Shown: one piece after another, positions 7,330 to 13,943 of the stretch
How the letters are laid out: the number at the start of each line of letters is the position of its first letter
Position numbering within the stretch: the first letter of the stretch is position 1
NCBI RefSeq assembly: GCF_002926165.1
Contig: NZ_MAGP01000111.1
Location: forward strand, 1 to 64,000
Reading direction: 5' to 3'
DNA: 64,000 bases
From: Micromonospora chalcea
GTDB lineage: Bacteria > Actinomycetota > Actinomycetes > Mycobacteriales > Micromonosporaceae
The notes under the pieces: generated by a model
Databases searched by the model: none
Seen by the model: the letters and a program-made list of their open reading frames with translations, nothing else
What the model was told of the DNA's origin: nothing
Made by a program: the position numbers and the translations under genes

Positions 7330-7959
7330 ATGCGGAGGGCGACTGCCCGGATCGGGCTCCTCGCCGGCGCGGCACTGCTCGCCGGCTGCACCCCGGCACC
7401 GGCCCCGGTCGACGGGCCGCCGTCGGCGCCACCCCGGCCCGGCGCCGAGCCCGCCGCCACGTGCTCCCCGGAGGGCATCCGGATCACCGGGCTCGGGGTG
7501 GGGGCGGCGATGGGGCTGCGGGCGATGGGCCTGGACCTGGTCAACTGCGGCGACCGCCCGTACGAGCTGCGTGGCTATCCGGCGGTCGCGCTCCGGGACG
7601 CCGACGGGGACGCGATAACGGTACGGATCATCCCGGGCGCCGCGCCGATCACCGCCGGCTTCGACCACCCGCCCACCCGGATCGTGCTGGCACCGGGCGA
7701 ACGGGCTGGCGCGGCGCTGATCTGGCGCAACCTCGTCACCGACCCGACCGTGGTGGCCACCGCGGGCGCCGAACTCGACGTCGCCCCGTCGACCGGCCGG
7801 CCGGCGTACCCGGTCGAGCTGGACGGGCCGATCGACCTCGGGAACACCGGCCGGCTCGGCGTCAGCGCCTGGAAGCGCCGCGACGCCGACCCGGCGACGC
7901 AGGCGCCCCCGCGCTCCGATCCACCGGCCCCCTCGACCTCGCCGGTCAACCCGCTCTGA
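7330..7959 (+). CDS. DUF4232-type lipoprotein
   Basis: A 209-residue secreted lipoprotein: a short basic start, a hydrophobic stretch and the lipobox LLAGC (Cys20), then a Pro-rich linker and a beta-rich domain with two cysteines (SPEGI... and VNCGDRPY) matching the DUF4232 pattern. The domain's function is unknown; it is common on actinobacterial cell surfaces. The C-terminal 30 residues are Pro/Ser-rich. The gene is monocistronic and ends at a strong hairpin shared with the convergent DoxX gene. Confidence 0.8.
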   Translation: MRRATARIGLLAGAALLAGCTPAPAPVDGPPSAPPRPGAEPAATCSPEGIRITGLGVGAAMGLRAMGLDLVNCGDRPYELRGYPAVALRDADGDAITVRIIPGAAPITAGFDHPPTRIVLAPGERAGAALIWRNLVTDPTVVATAGAELDVAPSTGRPAYPVELDGPIDLGNTGRLGVSAWKRRDADPATQAPPRSDPPAPSTSPVNPL

Positions 7960-7962
7960 CTC

Positions 7963-8000
7963 AGATCGCGGTACGGAAGCGCCCTCCCGTACCGCGATCT
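7963..8000. terminator. Bidirectional terminator hairpin
   Basis: AGATCGCGGTACGG and CCGTACCGCGATCT form a perfect 14-bp stem with a 10-nt loop between two convergent genes (the DUF4232 lipoprotein and DoxX). There is no T-tract. Confidence 0.75.
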
Positions 8001-8014
8001 CGCCGGGCGGCGGA

Positions 8015-8464
8015 TCAGACCGGAACCGAGGCGGGCGACGCGGTGGCGGGCTCGGCCGGGGCGGCGCGGCGGCGGGCGAGCAGCGCGTCCAGCGCCCAGC
8101 TGCCCGGGCCGAGCACGGCGACCAGCAGGAACGACCAGCAGAAGAGCGCCGCCAGTTCGCCGCCGTTCTGCAGCGGCAGCAGGTTCTGCGGCTGGTGCAC
8201 AGTGAAGTACGCGTACGCCATCGAGCCGGAGGCGAGCAGCGCGGCCGGACGGGTGAGCAGGCCGACGAGGACCAGCACGCCGCAGACGAGCTGGATCAGC
8301 GCCGCCCACCAACCGGGCCAGGTGGCGAACGGGACGGCCTCGCCGGAGCCTCGATTACCGCCGAGGACGCCGAATATCGACGCCGCGCCGTGGCATAGGA
8401 ACAGCAGCCCCACAACAGCGCGGAACAGGGACAGGACAGGGCCGCTGAGCTGGGTCGGAATCAT
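8015..8464 (-). CDS. DoxX-family membrane protein
   Basis: A 149-residue protein with four hydrophobic helices; the first contains LFRAVVGLLFLCHG, the conserved DoxX opening. Family members are small quinone- or thiol-redox-associated membrane proteins of poorly defined role. AGGAGGT lies 7 nt before the ATG at 8464. A LacI/CebR-like palindrome lies about 93 bp upstream, so sugar-responsive control is possible. It is transcribed alone. Confidence 0.85.
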   Translation of the reverse strand: MIPTQLSGPVLSLFRAVVGLLFLCHGAASIFGVLGGNRGSGEAVPFATWPGWWAALIQLVCGVLVLVGLLTRPAALLASGSMAYAYFTVHQPQNLLPLQNGGELAALFCWSFLLVAVLGPGSWALDALLARRRAAPAEPATASPASVPV

Positions 8465-8556
8465 GTGTGACCTCCTGGGGCGGGTGTTTGACCGCTCCAG
8501 GATGGCGATTGCACGTATCGATGTTAATCAATTTCTTTGCAGGCGGGACAATTGCA

Positions 8557-8570
8557 TGGGAACGCTCCCA
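8557..8570. promoter_or_regulatory. CebR-like palindromic operator
   Basis: TGGGAACGCTCCCA differs at one position from the 14-bp CebR box known from Streptomyces cellulose-utilisation genes (TGGGAGCGCTCCCA). It is about 93 bp upstream of the DoxX start and downstream of the ABC permease gene. No cellobiose gene is adjacent, so the regulator and target are inferred only. Confidence 0.45.
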
Positions 8571-8614
8571 TGATATGGGCGGACGCGCCAATGCGGGTAC
8601 CCCCGACAGTCACC

Positions 8615-9523
8615 TCAGCTGGTGACGTCCTTGCGGGTGAAACGCCAGAAGGCCAGGCTCCAGAACAACGTGGCGTAGACGATTGCCGAGAACGCGCCCT
8701 TGACCACGTCGTCGGTCTGCATCGGCGTGGACAGCAGCCCCAGCCAGGCGCTGCTGTAGTGGGTGGGCAGCAGGTTCCGCAGCCCGCCCAGCGCGGTGAT
8801 CTGATCCAGGATGCTGGACAGGATCCAGAGCAGCACCGCGCCACCGACCGCGCCGAGCGCGGCATCGGTGGTCACCGACAGCAGGAACGCCAGCCCGGCC
8901 ACCACCAGCAGCACCACCGCCAGGTACCCGAGCACCCCGAGCAGCCGCAGCAAGCCGTCGGCCGGGGCCAGCTCGGCCGAGACCTGGCTGCTCAACGGCT
9001 TCCAGCCGTACCGCAGCGTGCCGACCAGCAGCGCGGTGCCCGCGAGCAACAGCAGCGCCAGCCCGGAGTACGCGAGCGCGACGACCAGCTTCACCGCGAG
9101 CAGCCGGGCCCGGGGCACCGGCACCGCCAGCAGGTAGCGCAGGCTGCCCCAGCTCGCCTCGCTGGCCACCGTGTCGCCGCAGAACAACGCCACCACCACG
9201 ACCAGCAGGAACGACGCGGAGACCAGGATCGAGAACAGGGTGAAGTTGAGCCCGCCCGAGGTGGCCAGGTCGGCCAGGCTGGAGAACTCGCCCCGCCCGC
9301 CGCGGTCGTCGTCTCCGGAGTCGAACTGGAACGCCACCAGGATGATCAGCGGCAGCAGCACCATGAACCCCAGCGCGAGCTGGGTACGCCGGCGCGACGC
9401 CTGCCGCCGGAACTCCGCGGCGAACGGAAGCGTGGCCGAGGGCCGGTAACCGGCCGCCGCACCGCCCGCGCCGGGCCCGGACGTGCCGCCACCAGGCGAC
9501 GATGCCACAGACGAACCCGCCAT
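8615..9523 (-). CDS. ABC-2 type transporter permease
   Basis: A 302-residue membrane protein with six hydrophobic segments typical of ABC-2 permeases, the first being LALGFMVLLPLIILVAFQF. It has a Gly/Ala/Ser-rich cytoplasmic leader of about 45 residues. Its ATG overlaps the stop codon of the upstream fusion ATPase gene (TGATG), so the two are translationally coupled and form one exporter. The substrate is unknown. Confidence 0.88.
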   Translation of the reverse strand: MAGSSVASSPGGGTSGPGAGGAAAGYRPSATLPFAAEFRRQASRRRTQLALGFMVLLPLIILVAFQFDSGDDDRGGRGEFSSLADLATSGGLNFTLFSILVSASFLLVVVVALFCGDTVASEASWGSLRYLLAVPVPRARLLAVKLVVALAYSGLALLLLAGTALLVGTLRYGWKPLSSQVSAELAPADGLLRLLGVLGYLAVVLLVVAGLAFLLSVTTDAALGAVGGAVLLWILSSILDQITALGGLRNLLPTHYSSAWLGLLSTPMQTDDVVKGAFSAIVYATLFWSLAFWRFTRKDVTS

Positions 9524-12387
9524 CACCGGTCCCCGCTTCCCCGAGAGTTCTCGCCGACCAGGGCGAGGAACGCGTCCTCCAGGCGGCGCCGGGGCACCAC
9601 CCGGTCCACTCCGATACCGGCCCGGACCAGCTCGGCCACCACCTCGCTGCGCGCGGTGCCGTTGGTGTCGACCACCAGCGCGCCCTCGGCGTCGGGCAGC
9701 ACCCGTACGCCGTCGAGCCGGTCGAGCACCGTACGCGCCGCGTCCGGGTCGCTCACCTCGAACAGCACGCTCGGCGACTCGCCGACGATCTCCTCGACCG
9801 GACCCGAGGCGACGATCCGGCCCTTGTTCACCACCACGGCGTGCGTGCAGGTCTGCTCCACCTCGGCCAGCAGGTGGCTGGAGACCAGCACCGCCCGGCC
9901 GTCGGTGGCGTAGCGCTGGAGCACCCGGCGCATCTCGGCGATCTGCGGCGGGTCCAGCCCGTCCGTCGGCTCGTCCAGCACCAGCAGCTCGGGCAGGCCG
10001 AGCAGGGCCTGGGCGATGGCCAGCCGCTGCCGCATGCCGTGGCTGTACTTCCTCGTCCGCCGGTGCACCGAGTCGCCCAGGCCGGCGATCTCCAGCGCCT
10101 CGTCGAAGTGCGCGTCCTCCCACGGCCGCCCGGTCGCCCGCCAGTACGCCTTGAGGTTGTCCAGGCCGGACAGGTGGGGCAGGAAGCCCGGCCCCTCGAC
10201 CAGCGCGCCGATCCGGGACAGCACCGGCGAGCCGGGCACCAGCCGGTGCCCGAAGACGTAGATCTCCCCGGCGGTGGGCTGGGTCAGCCCCATCAGCACC
10301 CGCAGCGTGGTGGTCTTGCCCGCGCCGTTGGGGCCGAGCAGGCCGACCACCTGCCCGGGGTGCACCTCGAAGTCGACGTCGGAGACCGCGACGAAGCCGT
10401 CCGCGTACTCCTTGCGCAGGTTGCGCACGGCGAGCGGGACGCCCGCGTACTCCGGGTGCACGGAGTTGTCCTGGCGGCGGTGCCGGCGGCGGGTGAGCAG
10501 CACGACCACGACGAGCCCGAGCACGATTGCGGCGAGCAGACCGGCCAGCGCCCAGCGCCACACCACTGCCGTGGTGGGGATGGGCGTGGCCTCGACGGTG
10601 GGCAGCGTCAGCGGCCCGTCGGCCAGCGCCACCGTGTGCACGGCCGGCTCGGCCGGCGGGGCGTACGCCTGGTCCGACGTCGCCACCACGAGCCGCAGCC
10701 GGTGCCCGGCCTCGACCCGCCGGACGATCCCCGGCAGCGTGACGGTGACCGGCGTGGCCGCGTCGACGGAGCTGGGCAGGCCGGTCAGGCGCACCGGCGC
10801 GACCAGGCCGGACGGCAGCGTGGCCGCCCCCTGCGGGTCGACGTCGTAGAGCTTCACGAACAGCACCGCCTCGCCGGTCGGGGAGGCGGCCCGGATCCGC
10901 ACGGTGGGCGCGCCCACCACGTCGACCGGCTCGTCCAGCGGCGCGGACTCGAAGCGGGCGTGCTGGCCGGGGATGTCACCGGCCACGCCGTCCAGCAGCG
11001 AACCGAGCGCGCCGGCGAACGGCACCGAGGAGATCGCCGCCGGGTTGCCGTTGGGCGGTACGGCGACCGGCTGGGGCGGACCGGCGAGCGTGACCTCGCG
11101 GCGGTCCTCCCCGGCCAGGCCCGGATAGTCGGCGGTACGGAAGCCGGTGGCGACCAGGCCCCGGTCGAGCGCGTCGAACCCGGCGATGCGGGAGAACGTG
11201 AACGTGTCGCCGGGCGCCGCCCCGTCCCCCTTGACGTAGTGGTCGAGCCACTGCGCGGTCAGGAACTTCACCCGGTCGGAGTCGGAGGTGGGTCCGGAGC
11301 CGCCGTCGTGGCCGCCGGTGAACCAGGCGACCCGCACCGGCGTGCCGGCGGCGGCGATGCCCCGGGCGTTGGCGTCCGCCTCGGCCAGCGGGAAGAGCGT
11401 GTCCGCCTCGCCCTGGACCAGCAGCGTCGGGGACTTGATCCGGTCCAGCACGCCGGCCGGCGACGACCGGCGCCGCAGCTCGACCGCCGCCGCGTCGGCC
11501 CGGCCCGTGGTCGCGATGCGCAGGTACGCGGCGCAGACGTCGGCGGCGAAGCGCCCGCAGGACGGGTCGGCGGCGCCGGCCGGCGCGCGACCGGAGCCGG
11601 TGCCGGGACCGGCGCCCGGCTGCGGGCTCGGCGGTCCGGCCGACTCGGGCGCGCCCTCCGGCGCGGCGGCGGTGGCCCCGGAGAGCCCGGCCGGACCGGA
11701 GCCGGCGTTCCCGCCGCCACCGAAGAAGATCCCCGCCCAGCCCTTCTTGAACACGCCGTCGGTGGGCTGCCGGCCGGTGCTCTCCGGCAGGAACGCGCGG
11801 GACAGGTCGTTCCAGGTGATCATCGGGACGATCGCGTCGACCCGCTGGTCCTGCGCGGCCAGCAGCAGGGCCAGGCCGCCGCCGTACGAGCCGCCGACCA
11901 CGCCGACCCGGGGGTCGCCCGGCGAGTCGAGGCGGATGTCCGGCCGGGCCGCGAGCCGGTCGAGCAGGCGCTGGGCGTCCCGCACCTCGTAGTCGGGGCT
12001 GTCCAGGTGGATCTGGCCGCCGCTGCGCCCGAAGCCGCGGGCGGTCCAGGTGAGCACCGCGTACCCCCGGGCGGCCAGGTCCTCGGCGTCGGAGCGGACC
12101 GAGTCCTTGGTGCCACCGAACCCGTGCGCCAGCAGCACCGCCGGCACGCGGTTCGCTTCCGACGCGCGGTCCGGCAGGTAGAGCGTGGTGTCCAGCTCGA
12201 CCGGCTCGTCACCGGAGGGCCCGGAGCGGACCGTCACCAGCGCCGACTCGGTGCGGAAGTCCGGGCTCTGCGGCCGGGCCACCCAGACGAGCGCGGCGGC
12301 GACGAGGACTACCACCGCCACGACGGCGACGATCCGGCGTGGGCGTCCGGCCAGGGCGCGCCGGATCCGCGCGACTGGTGATCTCAT
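9523..12387 (-). CDS. Fusion of membrane-anchored alpha/beta hydrolase (S15/CocE-like) with ABC exporter ATPase
   Basis: 954 residues. Residues 18-37 are a membrane anchor. Residues 45-400 form an alpha/beta hydrolase with nucleophile Ser167 (GGSYGG), Asp329 (GEAD) and His360 (GGHDGG), interrupted by a Gly/Pro-rich insert (about 220-280). Residues 430-600 resemble the X-Pro dipeptidyl-peptidase C-terminal beta domain. Residues 608-632 are a second membrane helix followed by a basic stop-transfer. From 650 there is a complete ABC ATPase: Walker A GPNGAGKT (685-692), signature YSHGM (781-785), Walker B LLVLDEP and an SSHLL H-loop. The hydrolase would lie outside and the ATPase inside. It pairs with the overlapping permease gene. 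The start at 12387 is chosen from the basic-plus-hydrophobic N-terminus. Confidence 0.9.
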   Translation of the reverse strand: MRSPVARIRRALAGRPRRIVAVVAVVVLVAAALVWVARPQSPDFRTESALVTVRSGPSGDEPVELDTTLYLPDRASEANRVPAVLLAHGFGGTKDSVRSDAEDLAARGYAVLTWTARGFGRSGGQIHLDSPDYEVRDAQRLLDRLAARPDIRLDSPGDPRVGVVGGSYGGGLALLLAAQDQRVDAIVPMITWNDLSRAFLPESTGRQPTDGVFKKGWAGIFFGGGGNAGSGPAGLSGATAAAPEGAPESAGPPSPQPGAGPGTGSGRAPAGAADPSCGRFAADVCAAYLRIATTGRADAAAVELRRRSSPAGVLDRIKSPTLLVQGEADTLFPLAEADANARGIAAAGTPVRVAWFTGGHDGGSGPTSDSDRVKFLTAQWLDHYVKGDGAAPGDTFTFSRIAGFDALDRGLVATGFRTADYPGLAGEDRREVTLAGPPQPVAVPPNGNPAAISSVPFAGALGSLLDGVAGDIPGQHARFESAPLDEPVDVVGAPTVRIRAASPTGEAVLFVKLYDVDPQGAATLPSGLVAPVRLTGLPSSVDAATPVTVTLPGIVRRVEAGHRLRLVVATSDQAYAPPAEPAVHTVALADGPLTLPTVEATPIPTTAVVWRWALAGLLAAIVLGLVVVVLLTRRRHRRQDNSVHPEYAGVPLAVRNLRKEYADGFVAVSDVDFEVHPGQVVGLLGPNGAGKTTTLRVLMGLTQPTAGEIYVFGHRLVPGSPVLSRIGALVEGPGFLPHLSGLDNLKAYWRATGRPWEDAHFDEALEIAGLGDSVHRRTRKYSHGMRQRLAIAQALLGLPELLVLDEPTDGLDPPQIAEMRRVLQRYATDGRAVLVSSHLLAEVEQTCTHAVVVNKGRIVASGPVEEIVGESPSVLFEVSDPDAARTVLDRLDGVRVLPDAEGALVVDTNGTARSEVVAELVRAGIGVDRVVPRRRLEDAFLALVGENSRGSGDR

Positions 12388-12520
12388 GCGGCACACGGTA
12401 CGGGCCGATCGCTGTGCATTCGCTGAGATCCGCCGTACGTCCGTCCGGTTGCGCCGTTCGTCGTTCGCCCACCGTCGTCCGCCAAAGGTCCAGAGCATCC
12501 CAGCGGCACATGTTCGGATC

Positions 12521-12534
12521 ATGTGAATTCACAT
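12521..12534. promoter_or_regulatory. Perfect 14-bp palindrome, operator candidate
   Basis: ATGTGAATTCACAT lies in the 374-bp divergent region between the fusion ABC gene (start 12387) and the conservon-like operon (start 12762). It resembles a compressed CRP-type site (TGTGA/TCACA) but with a 2-bp instead of a 6-bp spacer, so the protein that binds is unknown. Confidence 0.45.
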
Positions 12535-12581
12535 CTACACGCGCAAACCATCGTCGATGTCACTTCTCGGCAACATGATCG

Positions 12582-12614
12582 GACGCTGAGTGACGTCGAA
12601 GCTCACTCAGCGTC
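12582..12614. promoter_or_regulatory. 12-bp inverted repeat with 9-nt loop upstream of conservon
   Basis: GACGCTGAGTGA and TCACTCAGCGTC are perfectly complementary. The element is about 150 bp upstream of the first conservon gene. It could be a terminator-like hairpin, a 5' UTR structure or a large operator; the sequence does not decide. The rest of the 12388-12761 gap holds only the 14-bp palindrome at 12521. Confidence 0.45.
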
Positions 12615-12761
12615 GCCCAGAATGGACTGACGTGAAGCCGACTCATCGGCCGAGGTTGCACAGACGTCCGGTTCGGCTACTTTTCCGGTCCGGTGCACGG
12701 GACTGCGTACGGCGACCTCCCGGGGCACCGAACGCCCCGCCGTCGCCGGAGGAGACACACC

Positions 12762-13943
12762 ATGACAGTCCCCGCGCCGCGGGTCCGTCGGCGGCCCGCC
12801 GTACCGGGCCGCACGCTTCCCCTGCTGCTGGTGCTGGCGCTGCTCGTACCGCTCGGGTTCATCTTCGCCCAGTCCGAGAGCAGCGCCGCGGACGACCACG
12901 ACCTGGCGAGCCGGGAACGGCTCGGTGTGCGCTACCTGCGCGCCCTCGGCCCGATCACCGACGCGCTGGTGGAGGCCCAGGCGATAGCGGTCGCCGAGGG
13001 AGCCGTCTCCCGGGGCGCGCTCACCGCCGCGATCGAGGGCGTCGCCGAGGTGGACAGCGCCGTCGGCGACGAGTTGCGCACCCACGAGCGCTGGGCCGGG
13101 CTGCGGGCGAAGCTCGAGTCGCTGCCGGACCGCGGGCTCGGCGACCCCGAGGCGGCCTTCCGGGCCTACGGCGAGGCGTCCGACCTGCTCCTGGCCCTCT
13201 ACCGCAAGGTGCGGGAGAGCTCCGGGCTGATCCGCGACCCGCGCTCGGACTCGTTCTTCCTCCAGGACGGCATCGGCGGTGACCTGCCCACCGCGACCGT
13301 GCTGGCCGGGCGGCTCGTCGACCTGGCCCGGCTGGCGGCCAAGCGCCCCGCCGCCGAGCGCGCGCGGACCGGCGCGGAACTGGCCGAGCTGCGCGTCGCC
13401 GCGCTCGGCCCGGCCACCGACCTCGTCGCCGACCTGCGCTCCGCCGTCGACAGCTCGGAGAGCACCGACCTGGGCGCCAACGTGCTCACCCCGCTGGACA
13501 CCTACCAGCGCTCGCTGGAGACGTTCTCGGTGTACTCGGCGCCCGGCGGCGGGCGGTCCGCGCCGAGCACCGACCAGCTCACCCAGGCCGGCATCACCGC
13601 GCAGAACGCCGCCAAGCAGCTCCGGACGGTCATCCTCGACCAGCTCGACGCGCTGCTGAAGGAACGGCTGGACGCGATCGACCGGGACCGCCTGCTGGGC
13701 CGGGCCGCGGCCGGCACCGCTGTCGCGCTGCTCGCCGGGATCGCCGCGCTGCACCTCGCCGCGCTACGGCGGGCGCGGGCGGCCGTCCCTCCCCCGGCGC
13801 GCCGCACGCCGGCCGAGGCCGGACCGCCACCGGCGGTCCACGGGGACCCGCCGATCACCGTGTCCGAGGGTGACCGCCAGCCGGTCGCCGTCGGCCGGGG
13901 CGGCGACGCCGACCGGTGGAGGCCGTTCGATGCTGCTCGCTAG
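12762..13943 (+). CDS. Membrane protein with extracytoplasmic helical domain, conservon-associated
   Basis: 393 residues. A basic start is followed by one membrane helix (about 18-38, LPLLLVLALLVPLGFIF), a roughly 280-residue extracytoplasmic region rich in Ala/Leu/Glu helices, a second membrane helix (about 325-345) and a Pro-rich cytoplasmic tail. This is the same topology as the nitrate/nitrite-sensing (NIT) region of the kinase encoded next, but without kinase domains; the sequence family is not recognised. GGAGGAG precedes the ATG at 12762. The 3' end overlaps the kinase gene by 14 nt, so it is probably a co-expressed sensor partner. Confidence 0.75.
   Translation: MTVPAPRVRRRPAVPGRTLPLLLVLALLVPLGFIFAQSESSAADDHDLASRERLGVRYLRALGPITDALVEAQAIAVAEGAVSRGALTAAIEGVAEVDSAVGDELRTHERWAGLRAKLESLPDRGLGDPEAAFRAYGEASDLLLALYRKVRESSGLIRDPRSDSFFLQDGIGGDLPTATVLAGRLVDLARLAAKRPAAERARTGAELAELRVAALGPATDLVADLRSAVDSSESTDLGANVLTPLDTYQRSLETFSVYSAPGGGRSAPSTDQLTQAGITAQNAAKQLRTVILDQLDALLKERLDAIDRDRLLGRAAAGTAVALLAGIAALHLAALRRARAAVPPPARRTPAEAGPPPAVHGDPPITVSEGDRQPVAVGRGGDADRWRPFDAAR

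Noticed and set aside
9502..12381. 959-codon plus-strand frame opposite the fusion ABC gene
   Set aside because: His/Arg/Gln-rich shadow of the minus-strand gene, which has complete hydrolase and ATPase motifs.
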